Shown: positions 51,506-60,096 of the stretch, piece after piece | How positions within the stretch are numbered: the stretch's first letter is position 1 | Layout: every line of letters begins with the position of its first letter | From: Thermosipho ferrireducens | GTDB lineage: Bacteria > Thermotogota > Thermotogae > Thermotogales > Fervidobacteriaceae | Reading direction: 5' to 3' | DNA length: 64,000 bases | NCBI RefSeq assembly: GCF_017358165.1 | Contig: NZ_CP071446.1 | Coordinates: 1,550,001-1,614,000, forward strand | Program-made: the position numbers and the translations under genes | Notes under the pieces: generated by a model | The model's database searches: none | What the model was told of the DNA's origin: nothing | Seen by the model: only the letters and a program-made list of their open reading frames with translations

Positions 51506-52444
51506 TTATTTCAATTTCGGATCAAATACATCCCTAAGAGCATCTCCTACCAGATTCCATGCAAGCACAAACAGAACCATCGCTACACCTGGATAGAAAA
51601 CTGTGTACCAATACGCAAATGCCTGACCACTTGCACCAAGTATATAATTTCTCGTATAGTTAAGCATTGAACCCCAATCTGCATATCCTATAGGCGCTCC
51701 TAATCCTAAAAAGGATAACGCAGCAGCAGTTATAACTAACGAGCCCAATCTCATTGTTGACTGTACTAAAACGGGGAAAATTGTATTTGGAAGTATATGT
51801 CTTAATATTATTACAAAATTCTTTATCCCAAGAGCTTTTGCAGCAAGAACATATTGTTCTTCCTTAACCTGTAATATGTTTGCACGTATAAGACGAGCTG
51901 TAGCCATCCATCCAAATACAATCATAGCGATCATAACTTTATCAAGACCACTTCCAAGAATTGTAGTAAGAACCATAGCCGCTAAAAGAAACGGTATTGA
52001 TAGAAAAACATCGGTAATTCGCATCAACACTTCATCAATCCATCCTCCAAAATATCCGGCTATTGAACCTATTACAAGACCTATAAGCGTTGAAGCTATA
52101 ACCACTATCAATCCTATCTTAAACGCTGTTCTTGTTCCCCAGACAACCCCGTAATAAATATCGCGCCCGGCAATCATACCGAAAGGATGATCTTTACTCG
52201 GTGCCACAGGATCCGAATTCCAGCTCAAAATTGGCATAATATATGGATTATCGAGTTTCATTGGATTACCGTTTTCATCAGGAAATAAAGGATTTATTGG
52301 TGGTGCTAACAAAGGAGCAAATAACGCTACTAACGTGAAAAATATCAAAAGAGAAAAACCTAAAACAGCTGATGGATTCTTAAATAGTTTTCTTAAAATT
52401 CTTTTGGTTTCAGTATTCACTTCTCCAAGCACCTCCTTAACCAA
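51506..52444 (-). CDS. Oligopeptide ABC transporter permease (OppC/DppC-like)
   Basis: A 312-residue permease with an N-terminal membrane segment and five more helices. The EAA loop is present in [20 protein letters not shown]. The inserted periplasmic segment after the first helix is typical of OppC. It lies 4 bp before the OppD-like start and overlaps the OppB-like stop by 8 bp. Confidence 0.93.
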   Translation of the reverse strand: MVKEVLGEVNTETKRILRKLFKNPSAVLGFSLLIFFTLVALFAPLLAPPINPLFPDENGNPMKLDNPYIMPILSWNSDPVAPSKDHPFGMIAGRDIYYGVVWGTRTAFKIGLIVVIASTLIGLVIGSIAGYFGGWIDEVLMRITDVFLSIPFLLAAMVLTTILGSGLDKVMIAMIVFGWMATARLIRANILQVKEEQYVLAAKALGIKNFVIILRHILPNTIFPVLVQSTMRLGSLVITAAALSFLGLGAPIGYADWGSMLNYTRNYILGASGQAFAYWYTVFYPGVAMVLFVLAWNLVGDALRDVFDPKLK

Positions 52445-53474
52445 GTCTTATTCTTGGATCTATTGCAGCGTAAAGTATATCTATTATTAGATTACCAACT
52501 ATTAAAACAGTAGAATAGAACAACACACCACCAAGAATCGCAGCATAATCAAGTTGAGTTGCAGCCTGCGCGGTAAACCTACCCATTCCTATTCTATTGA
52601 AAATCACTTCCACAATAACGGTTCCTGATAACAAACCTATCACCATTGCACCAGCAACAGTAATCACCGGTATCATTGCATTCTTTTTAGCATGCTTATT
52701 TATAACATCTTTTTCGGCAACACCTTTCGCTCTTGCTGTTCTTACATATTCTTTTCCAAGAACTTCAAGCATACTTGAACGTGTTATTCTCAAAAGGTAT
52801 GCCCACCAGAGCCATGAAATTGTTAGAATTGGACCAATTAAATGCCTTAAAGCATCCCAGAATATGTCAAATCTACCGTTTAACAGGGCATCTATAGTAA
52901 CAAGATGAGTAATATTTTTAAATTCTGGAGATTTCACAACAGCGTCAGCCCAATTACTTAACGTACCAGGTGGAAACCATCCAAGTACCGAATAAAATAC
53001 CATTAATACTATCAGTCCGAAAACAAAATCAGGCAATGACCAACCAACAATTGCAAATATTCTTATAAAATGATCGAGAAATTTATCACGATGCACCGCC
53101 GCGGAAACCCCAAGCCATATACCAACACCTATAACTGGTATCATTGCGTAAAGAGCTAGCTCAATTGTATAAGGTATCCTTTCTTTAATAGCATCAGCAA
53201 CAGGCTGTTTGGCTGTAACAGACCAACCAAGGTCTCCTTTTAAAACTCCTCCTAACCATTTGAAATATCTTTCCCACATGGGAGCGTCTAATCCATACTT
53301 TGCCTTTAATGCGTCAAGTTCTTCGTTGGAAAGTTTGTCAAAAACGTTTGGGTTAACATATGCTGAGAGTAATTTGTCTGGGCCAAGAATTTCAGTGAAG
53401 CTAAAGATAATGAGGGTCACTCCAAAGAGAATCAGAGGAAGTAACAAAAGTCTTCTTATAATGTACGCAGTCAA
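52437..53474 (-). CDS. Oligopeptide ABC transporter permease (OppB/DppB-like)
   Basis: A 345-residue permease starting MTAYIIRRLLLLPLILFG, which is the usual OppB beginning. The start is a TTG at 53474, set by TAGGAGGTG 7 bases upstream; the open frame to 53534 is not used. The EAA-loop motif is EYVRTARAKGVAEKDVINKHAKKN. No substrate-binding protein gene is near, so the operon is of four genes only. Confidence 0.92.
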   Translation of the reverse strand: MTAYIIRRLLLLPLILFGVTLIIFSFTEILGPDKLLSAYVNPNVFDKLSNEELDALKAKYGLDAPMWERYFKWLGGVLKGDLGWSVTAKQPVADAIKERIPYTIELALYAMIPVIGVGIWLGVSAAVHRDKFLDHFIRIFAIVGWSLPDFVFGLIVLMVFYSVLGWFPPGTLSNWADAVVKSPEFKNITHLVTIDALLNGRFDIFWDALRHLIGPILTISWLWWAYLLRITRSSMLEVLGKEYVRTARAKGVAEKDVINKHAKKNAMIPVITVAGAMVIGLLSGTVIVEVIFNRIGMGRFTAQAATQLDYAAILGGVLFYSTVLIVGNLIIDILYAAIDPRIRLG

Positions 53475-53516
53475 CCGGATACACCTCCTAAGGTTTCTTT
53501 TCAATAGTTCTCTTAT

Positions 53517-53544
53517 ATTATAGCAACTTGTCAAAATGTTTCAA
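53517..53544 (-). promoter_or_regulatory. Sigma-70-type promoter of the oligopeptide transporter operon
   Basis: On the minus strand TTGAAA and TATAAT are separated by 16 bp, about 43 bases before the TTG start of the OppB-like gene. The perfect -10 hexamer and near-consensus -35 make this one of the better promoters in the window. Confidence 0.7.
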
Positions 53545-53598
53545 CATAGATTCTTCCGATTAATTAATTGTTAACACTTAATTATCAACTTTATCCTT

Positions 53599-55248
53599 CT
53601 ATAACTCTTCTTTAATCCTTCTTGCTAATTTTTTCCCAATCACTTTTTCCAGTTCTTCCATACTTGCCTGTCTTATGTCATCAATTGTTCCAAAATGTTT
53701 CAAAAGTTTTTTCTTTCTTTTAGGTCCTATTCCTTCTATACTATCAAGAATGGTGCTTCTTAAACTGCTTTCACGTAATTTCTGGTTATAAGTATTGGCA
53801 AGGCGATGCGTTTCGTCTCTAATTTTTATAAAAGCTCTTAACACTGGATGATCGTCTGGTAAAGATATCATTCCATTTTCGGTAACTATTGTCTCATTTT
53901 CTTTGGCCAGTCCAACTACTGGAACATCTTTTCCCAATTCTTTTAAGGTATTTTTTACAACATTTACCTGACCTTTACCACCGTCTACAAAAACTAAGTC
54001 TGGAATTTCATGTTTACTATATCTCCTTTTTACAAATACCCTTAAGCTTTCATAATCATCAAGAATATTCCCAAGTTTATAACGCCTATATTTCTCCTTT
54101 AAAGGTTTCCCATTTTCAAAAACTACAAGAGATGCAACGGTGTGTTTTCCAAAAAGATGTGAAATATCTGTTCCCTCTATAATCACCGGGAGTTTTTTTA
54201 AGCCAAGTATTTCTTTCATTTGCTTCAATATCTCTCTCGAAATAACAGCCTTTTCAAGTTCAATCATCAGATTTTCAAATGCTATTTTCAAAAGAATTTC
54301 ATCAGATTCATCCTCTGGTAAGGTTATCGGAATTTCGAAAGACAATTTTCCACGATCTTTTATAACTATTCTTTCAGGAAGATCGCTTCCCTTCCCATAA
54401 TAAAATTGATACAGAAACTCTTCAATATCCACATCTGCTTCATAAATGAGCTTTGATAAAAGAATACCTCCACGCATTTTTATAACAACAAACTTATTAT
54501 CTTCATAGGCTATGTAATCAACATTACGATTATCCGAAAGAATAATTCCCTGAGATTTTATCACTTCATCAAAACTATTCATCATATCTCTATATTTTGC
54601 AGCGTTTTCAAAATCAAGCATTCTTGCATGATGTTCCATTTTTTTTGTAACAAACTCTCGTACAAATTTAAAATCTCCAGAAAGTGTTCTTTTCAAATTT
54701 TCAATAATAGCAGTATAACCTTTCTCATCAATCACTTTTACACAGGGTGCACTGCAAAGTCCTAAATGATATTCCATGCAACTTCTTTTAACTTTCATCA
54801 AATCCTTTTTACACGTCCTAAATCTAAAAATCTTTTGCAGTATTTCGACAAGCAATTTTGCAAAAGATACATTCGTATAAGGTCCAAAATGAGTACCAGA
54901 TTGTCTTTTGTTCCTCACCACTTCAACATAAGGAAATAGATCGTTGCTTATTCTAATATATGGATAATATTCAGCTCCCTTTAGCATCACATTGTATTTT
55001 GGTTTATGTTTGTAAATAAGAACGGCCTCAAGCAAAAGAGCTTCACGTTCATTGAGAACTAAAATTGTTTCAATCTCATTTGATTCTGAAACTATCAGAG
55101 CACTTTTTTCTTCTCTTTTTGCCAGATGTGAAGAAATACGTTTTTTAAGATTTTTGGCCTTTCCAATGTATATAATTTCAGAATTTTTTTTAAACATATA
55201 AACTCCTGGTTTTTCAGGAATTTTATTCAGTACAGAACGATCCAGCAC
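53599..55248 (-). CDS. uvrC: Excinuclease ABC subunit C
   Basis: The dual-incision nuclease of nucleotide excision repair. The N-terminal GIY-YIG domain has GVYMFKKNSEIIYIGKAKNL. A UVR motif (HARMLDFENAAKYRDMM) binds UvrB. The RNase H-like domain has VFVDGGKGQVN, and helix-hairpin-helix motifs (SIEGIGPKRKKKLLKHFG) end the chain. It is 549 residues, somewhat short but complete. The GTG start has GAGGTG 5 bases upstream. Confidence 0.95.
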   Translation of the reverse strand: MLDRSVLNKIPEKPGVYMFKKNSEIIYIGKAKNLKKRISSHLAKREEKSALIVSESNEIETILVLNEREALLLEAVLIYKHKPKYNVMLKGAEYYPYIRISNDLFPYVEVVRNKRQSGTHFGPYTNVSFAKLLVEILQKIFRFRTCKKDLMKVKRSCMEYHLGLCSAPCVKVIDEKGYTAIIENLKRTLSGDFKFVREFVTKKMEHHARMLDFENAAKYRDMMNSFDEVIKSQGIILSDNRNVDYIAYEDNKFVVIKMRGGILLSKLIYEADVDIEEFLYQFYYGKGSDLPERIVIKDRGKLSFEIPITLPEDESDEILLKIAFENLMIELEKAVISREILKQMKEILGLKKLPVIIEGTDISHLFGKHTVASLVVFENGKPLKEKYRRYKLGNILDDYESLRVFVKRRYSKHEIPDLVFVDGGKGQVNVVKNTLKELGKDVPVVGLAKENETIVTENGMISLPDDHPVLRAFIKIRDETHRLANTYNQKLRESSLRSTILDSIEGIGPKRKKKLLKHFGTIDDIRQASMEELEKVIGKKLARRIKEEL

Positions 55249-55286
55249 TTTTTCACCTCATGTTTTAAATTGCAAAAATAACAAAA

Positions 55287-55306
55287 AATGGGGGTTCCCC
55301 CCCATT
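55287..55306 (-). terminator. Intrinsic terminator downstream of the 55326 membrane gene
   Basis: Stem AATGGGGG with CCCCCATT and a 4-base loop, followed on the minus strand by six T. It ends the gcvH-membrane protein unit before uvrC. Confidence 0.82.
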
Positions 55307-55325
55307 CTAATTACAAAACCAACAC

Positions 55326-55766
55326 TTATTTTATATTTCTATGAGTATAACCAACAAATAGCATTATAACATAAGCCCATCCTATAGAAAATAACGAGAT
55401 CATTGCTGCATTTCCTACCCAGAAAAAGTCAAAAATCAATATTAAAATCATGAGCAAAGATGCTACAATGGAAAAACGCATACCTTCCCTTACCTTAAGA
55501 CTTCCAAAATTTTTGAGTAACATAATAGAAATTATGCTCAACAAAGCGTATGCAAAAGGTGAAATAGAAAATCCGAGTCTTGTTAAAAATCTTGTAAAAC
55601 CACCACTTGCAAAAAAAGACAACGAAATAATCAAATAAACCATAGAGGTGACACTTGCTATTCCAAAAGTTGATTTTGCTTGCTGGACTATTCCAAGTAC
55701 CAGAACAGCACCAAGAACTATATTAGCAATGAACATCAGAGTTGAGTAAGCCGTTACTGTAAGCAC
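55326..55766 (-). CDS. Unrecognised four-helix membrane protein
   Basis: A 146-residue hydrophobic protein with four membrane segments (about 8-27, 37-55, 66-84 and 98-137 as two close helices) and no recognised motif. The GTG start has GAAGGTG 7 bases upstream. It begins 2 bp after the gcvH stop, so the two are co-transcribed. Its link to GcvH is not explained. Confidence 0.72.
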   Translation of the reverse strand: MLTVTAYSTLMFIANIVLGAVLVLGIVQQAKSTFGIASVTSMVYLIISLSFFASGGFTRFLTRLGFSISPFAYALLSIISIMLLKNFGSLKVREGMRFSIVASLLMILILIFDFFWVGNAAMISLFSIGWAYVIMLFVGYTHRNIK

Positions 55767-55768
55767 TT

Positions 55769-56137
55769 TTATTCACCTTCACTTTCGATAAATTTTAAAT
55801 ATTCATCTTTGTCAAAAAGCTCATCTAACTGGGCAGGATCTGAAATTTCAATTTTTACAAGCCATCCTTTGCCTTCTGCATCTTCATTAACAAGCTCTGG
55901 AGAAGTTTCGAGTTCTTCATTTATTTCTACTACTTTTCCTGAAACTGGAGCATAAACATCTGTTGCAGCTTTAACACTTTCTATTGATAAGATTATTTCA
56001 CCTTTTTCGACCTCTTTATCAACTTCAGGCAAATCCACATAAACTATATCCCCCAACTCTTTTTGAGCATGTTCTGTTATACCCATGTAACCAGTATCTG
56101 TATCAATCCATTCATGAGTCTTTGTGTATTTTTTCAT
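55769..56137 (-). CDS. gcvH: Glycine cleavage system H protein
   Basis: The lipoyl carrier that moves the aminomethyl group in glycine cleavage. Lys56 in SIESVKAATDVY is the lipoylation site. The 122-residue chain and the opening YTKTHEWIDTDTGYMGIT are typical. The start at 56137 has GGGGAGGG upstream; a longer frame (56155) is less likely. No gcvT or gcvP is nearby. Free-standing GcvH proteins may also serve in lipoate relay. Confidence 0.94.
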   Translation of the reverse strand: MKKYTKTHEWIDTDTGYMGITEHAQKELGDIVYVDLPEVDKEVEKGEIILSIESVKAATDVYAPVSGKVVEINEELETSPELVNEDAEGKGWLVKIEISDPAQLDELFDKDEYLKFIESEGE

Positions 56138-56245
56138 TACTTTATCCCTCCCCAATTAGTTTTGTTCACAAATATTTTAACACATGAAAGCATGTTTTCA
56201 AGTTACGTTTTAAATGGTTTTTAGAAAAATTAGACACTAAACACT

Positions 56246-56286
56246 TTTATTCAAAAAAATTGAGCTTATACGAACTTTTGAATAAA
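56246..56286. repeat. AT-rich inverted repeat in the feoB-gcvH gap
   Basis: TTTATTCAAAA and TTTTGAATAAA form an 11-bp perfect inverted repeat with a 19-base spacer. It lies 80 bp downstream of feoB on the minus strand, upstream of gcvH. It may be a weak terminator or an operator; the AT-rich stem makes a strong terminator doubtful. Confidence 0.55.
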
Positions 56287-56366
56287 TATAAAAATACATA
56301 AATTCCATATATTGCGTCCATTGGCTTAGAGATTGATTTGATTTTGTTTTAATTCATAAACTTTTG

Positions 56367-58313
56367 CTACTTTATTAATAGATTCATTATACCAACAAAA
56401 ATTAACGAAAGTGTATAAGCCAGTGTAAGACTATAACCCACAGAAACAGCGACCCATTTCCATTTTCCAGTTTCGGAGCGAATTGTTGCAAGAGTTGCAA
56501 AACACGGAATGTAAGCAAGTACAAATAAAAGTAATGCATACGCTGATACCGGAGTTAATGAAGTAGTCAACGCCACTTTTGCCATTTGAAGATTTTCTTC
56601 AGCAAAACCATAAAGCATTGCAAAAGTGGAAACTATAACTTCTTTCGCAATTCCTCCGAAAAACAAAGCGGTTCCTACCTGCCAGTTGAATCCTAACGGT
56701 TTAAGCACAGGTTCCAAAAATTTTCCTATGTAAGCCGCATAACTCGTTTCAACATTTCCGTTATCTGGAAAGTATGAAACAAACCAAACAAGAATACTTG
56801 TTGCAAATATTATTGTTCCCGCTTTTTTTATAAAATGACTCCCCTTATTCCACATATAAATATAAATGTTCTTCAACGTAGGTATTCTATAACGAGGTAG
56901 TTCCATTATAAGCGGAACTTCCTCTCCTTTGAAAAATATTTTATTTATTATAATTGCTGAAAGAGCCGTTAACAAAATGCTCACAAAATATATTGAGAAC
57001 AAAATTTCCCCCCTATATTTTGGAAAGAAAATTCCCACTATCATGAGATACACAGGGAGTCTTGCACTACACGACACAAACGGCGCGGCAATTATTGTAC
57101 TAATTCTTTCTTTCTCGTCATTAAGTCCTCGAGTACTCATTATGGAAGGTACATTACACCCAAAACCAAGAAGGAGTGATATAAAAGCTCTTCCCGAAAG
57201 TTTCATTTTATACATTATCCTATCAACAACAAAAGCTGCACGGGGCAAATAACCAGTCTCCTCAAGAATCCCTAAAGCGAAAAACAATGCGAATATATTT
57301 GGTATAAATACGAGAACACCTCCAACACCACCAATAACTCCATCTGCAATTAATGAAAGAAACGCATTATCCCCAAAACTTTTTATATATTCACCAAGCG
57401 CTGAAAATCCTACATCCAGAAGGTCAGAAAGTGGTTGAACTACATCAAAAGTAAATTTAAAAACAAGGTACATTATTAATATAAGCAACGGTATCCCAAA
57501 ATATTTATGCGTTAAAATATGATCAATTTTATCATTAATTGTTTTCTGGATACTCAACGACTCTCCAGAATAAGCTTCTTTTATAACGTTTCTTACATGG
57601 GAATATCTTACAGTTGCTATTTTTGACTTAGAAGATTCAACAAAATCCTCTGGTAGCTCTGTTTTACTGTTTATAACTTTTAGAAAATCTCTGTCTCCTT
57701 CCAGGATTTTTAATGCTACAAATCTTTTATTTTGATATAAATTTTCAGGTATAAGTTTTTCTATAGATGTGATATTTTTCTCAAATTCACCGTAACTAAA
57801 AAGAACCTTTTTTGAAACCTTCCCTTTTGCAACTTCAAGAATCCTATCTTTCAGCTCTGATACACCTTCCCCCGTTTTGGCAGATGTGAAAACCACAGGG
57901 ACTCCGAAATGTTTCTCAAGTTCGTATCGGTCTATTTTTATGCCCAGCCTTTTTGCTTCATCAATAGAATTCATTGCAAGTATAACATTTGTTGTTACTT
58001 CAAGAGTCTCAATAAGGAGATAAAAACTCTGCTCTGGATTTATACTATCTGCTATTAAAACAGTCACATCTGGTGGAGAATAAAATAAAAAATTTCTTGT
58101 AATCTTTTCATCAGTACTTTGTGCAGTCAAACTGTAAGTTCCAGGCAAATCAATAATACGAAGAATATTTCCACGCCATTCGGTAGCTCCTTCAACTTTT
58201 GTAACAGTTACGCCCGGCCAATTTGCAATATACTGCCTTGCTCCAACTAAAGTATTGAAAATACTCGTTTTCCCAACATTAGGATTTCCTACAAGCCCCA
58301 CAGACACGATCAT
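56367..58313 (-). CDS. feoB: Ferrous iron transport protein B
   Basis: A 648-residue Fe(II) transporter. The N-terminal G domain has GNPNVGKTS at 9-17, DLPGTYSL and NSID. The helical S-domain and then several membrane segments follow, with the two Gate motifs (GFGCNVPSIMSTRGL and PCFATLATI). The chain is slightly short of E. coli FeoB. It starts 2 bp after feoA's stop and is under the same promoter and Fur-like operator. Confidence 0.96.
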   Translation of the reverse strand: MIVSVGLVGNPNVGKTSIFNTLVGARQYIANWPGVTVTKVEGATEWRGNILRIIDLPGTYSLTAQSTDEKITRNFLFYSPPDVTVLIADSINPEQSFYLLIETLEVTTNVILAMNSIDEAKRLGIKIDRYELEKHFGVPVVFTSAKTGEGVSELKDRILEVAKGKVSKKVLFSYGEFEKNITSIEKLIPENLYQNKRFVALKILEGDRDFLKVINSKTELPEDFVESSKSKIATVRYSHVRNVIKEAYSGESLSIQKTINDKIDHILTHKYFGIPLLILIMYLVFKFTFDVVQPLSDLLDVGFSALGEYIKSFGDNAFLSLIADGVIGGVGGVLVFIPNIFALFFALGILEETGYLPRAAFVVDRIMYKMKLSGRAFISLLLGFGCNVPSIMSTRGLNDEKERISTIIAAPFVSCSARLPVYLMIVGIFFPKYRGEILFSIYFVSILLTALSAIIINKIFFKGEEVPLIMELPRYRIPTLKNIYIYMWNKGSHFIKKAGTIIFATSILVWFVSYFPDNGNVETSYAAYIGKFLEPVLKPLGFNWQVGTALFFGGIAKEVIVSTFAMLYGFAEENLQMAKVALTTSLTPVSAYALLLFVLAYIPCFATLATIRSETGKWKWVAVSVGYSLTLAYTLSLIFVGIMNLLIK

Positions 58314-58315
58314 TT

Positions 58316-58744
58316 CTACAACCTCCTAACAATTATCTTCTCTTTAATTCCAAATCCTAAATCTATTTTTGTTGAATTAATAAACACTTCCCCGTTGGTG
58401 ATATCTAAAATTGTACCAGGAGTTATCCCGAACCTCTTAACTTTCAGTTGAAACATTTTTCCTCCAAGAAGTTTTACAACCTCAAATTTTCCATCGGAAA
58501 CATAAGCAAGGGGAACAAAATTGCTCAAAAATTCTACTTCAATAAGCTTTGCTTCAGAGTTTCGAAGAGTAACCAATTTGTTAAAAACGCGATAAAGACG
58601 TGGATCACCCATGGGAGACGAACGCACAACTTCTATTTCAACATCTGGAATAATTCCTATTCCAAGTATTCTATTCGACACGTCGCTCTCTCTTATTTTC
58701 ACTATTCTAACTCTTAAACCAGGCAATACTCTATCAAGCGTCAT
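58316..58744 (-). CDS. feoA: FeoA protein with two tandem FeoA-like domains
   Basis: A 142-residue protein. Residues about 5-75 form a regular SH3-like FeoA domain (LPGLRVRIVKI, RILGIGIIPDVEIEVVRSSP). Residues about 85-142 are a second, more divergent copy. FeoA helps FeoB function. Most FeoA proteins are single-domain, 75-90 residues. The ATG at 58744 has GGGAGGGTG upstream; a longer frame exists to 58759. Confidence 0.9.
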   Translation of the reverse strand: MTLDRVLPGLRVRIVKIRESDVSNRILGIGIIPDVEIEVVRSSPMGDPRLYRVFNKLVTLRNSEAKLIEVEFLSNFVPLAYVSDGKFEVVKLLGGKMFQLKVKRFGITPGTILDITNGEVFINSTKIDLGFGIKEKIIVRRL

Positions 58745-58775
58745 AAAACACCCTCCCATAATTTGTTTTTTATTT

Positions 58776-58794
58776 ATTGAAAATTATTCTCAAT
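58776..58794 (-). promoter_or_regulatory. Fur-box-like operator of feoAB
   Basis: On the minus strand ATTGAGAATAATTTTCAAT is a 9-1-9 inverted repeat with one mismatch. Its core TGAGAATAATTTTCA agrees with 12 of the 14 defined positions of the 7-1-7 Fur-box consensus TGATAATNATTATCA, recalled from Bacillus. It lies over the expected transcription start of the promoter at 58799-58826, the usual repressor position. Confidence 0.72.
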
Positions 58795-58798
58795 AACC

Positions 58799-58826
58799 AT
58801 TTTAACACAAAACTTTTTTTAATCAA
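58799..58826 (-). promoter_or_regulatory. Promoter of feoAB
   Basis: On the minus strand TTGATT and TAAAAT are separated by 16 bp, followed by the Fur-box-like palindrome. The distance to the feoA start leaves a leader of about 45-50 bases. Confidence 0.65.
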
Positions 58827-58863
58827 GAGGTAATAATCGTATAATTTACATAACATCAAAATA

Positions 58864-58887
58864 AATCCCCCGAATGTTCGGGGGATT
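58864..58887 (-). terminator. Intrinsic terminator of the flavodiiron gene
   Basis: Stem AATCCCCCGAA with TTCGGGGGATT and a loop of 2-4 bases, just after the flavodiiron stop. The following T-run is short, but the stem is strong. Confidence 0.78.
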
Positions 58888-58889
58888 GT

Positions 58890-60083
58890 CTATATTTGTC
58901 TCAGTCTCTTTACAAATTTTTTTGCAAATTCCCTCAAACGTTCAAAGTCTTCTTCATCGGGAGAAAATTGAACTTCTACAGGTTCACATGCAAGTTCCCA
59001 TTTATTCCTTTGTATATAATCAACTATTCCTTTTACACCTCCACCACTCCATCCATATGTCCCAAATACTCCAAATATTCTGTTTTTTATTCCTTTATGA
59101 GCAAGATTAATTATAAGATTTTCCATGGGAGGAAAAATGCCATTGTTATAAGTAGATGTTCCAAAAATAACTCCTTTGAATCGCCATATTTCGTTTATTA
59201 TAAAAGATTCGTGAACCTGCGACGAGTTCATAACACGTATATTCTTTACCCCTTCTTTGGCCAAAACTTTCGCGATAAAATCAGCCATCTTCTCAGTATT
59301 CCCATACATTGATCCGTAAGCTATAACAACTCCTTCTTCCACTTCATACCTGCTCCACCTGTCGTACGACTCTATAATTCTTTGAGGGTTACTTCTCCAT
59401 ATGGGTCCATGAGTGGAAGCTATTATTTTGATTTCAACTTCTGAAAGTTTTTTAAGCGCTTTTTGAACCATTGGTCCAAACTTGCCAACAATGTTTGAAT
59501 AATATCTTCTTATTTCGTTTTCATAATAATCTATATCAACTTCATCATCAAATATGCCACCATCAAGTGAACCAAACCCTCCAAAAGCATCTCCTGAAAA
59601 AAGAATTTTTTCAGTTACCTCGTAAGTCATCATAGTTTCGGGCCAGTGAACCATGGGAGTTATATAAAATTTCAATTTATGTTTTCCCAGGGAAAGTTCT
59701 TCTCCATCTTTTATTTCAACAAAATTATCGCTAAGGCCATACAATGCTTTAAGAAATTCCCGTGTTTTTTTATTACCAATTATTTTTACACCCGGGAAAG
59801 CGTGGATTATGGAAGATATGGATCCTGAATGGTCTGGTTCCATATGATTTATTACAAGATAATCGAGAGATTTACCACCTAAAACTTCTCTGATCTTTTC
59901 TACAAATTGTTCAACTTTACTAATTTTTACAGTATCAATTAGCACATTTTTTTCATCTCTGATGAGATATGAATTATAAGACACACCTTTTGTTAGAGGC
60001 CAGATATTTTCAAATAATACTGTGTCCCTGTCATTTACACCTGCATAAAAAATATCATCAGTTATTTTTAATACTCGATGCAT
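58890..60083 (-). CDS. Flavodiiron protein (FprA-type O2/NO reductase)
   Basis: A 397-residue protein with an N-terminal metallo-beta-lactamase-like diiron domain and a C-terminal flavodoxin domain. Diiron ligands His80, Glu82, Asp84 and His85 lie in INHMEPDHSGS. The FMN phosphate loop is GSMYGNTEKMA. Such proteins reduce O2 to water or NO to N2O with electrons from rubredoxin and protect anaerobes. It lies 13 bp after the nucleoside-binding protein gene. No rubredoxin is nearby. Confidence 0.94.
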   Translation of the reverse strand: MHRVLKITDDIFYAGVNDRDTVLFENIWPLTKGVSYNSYLIRDEKNVLIDTVKISKVEQFVEKIREVLGGKSLDYLVINHMEPDHSGSISSIIHAFPGVKIIGNKKTREFLKALYGLSDNFVEIKDGEELSLGKHKLKFYITPMVHWPETMMTYEVTEKILFSGDAFGGFGSLDGGIFDDEVDIDYYENEIRRYYSNIVGKFGPMVQKALKKLSEVEIKIIASTHGPIWRSNPQRIIESYDRWSRYEVEEGVVIAYGSMYGNTEKMADFIAKVLAKEGVKNIRVMNSSQVHESFIINEIWRFKGVIFGTSTYNNGIFPPMENLIINLAHKGIKNRIFGVFGTYGWSGGGVKGIVDYIQRNKWELACEPVEVQFSPDEEDFERLREFAKKFVKRLRQI

Positions 60084-60096
60084 AATCTACCTCCTA

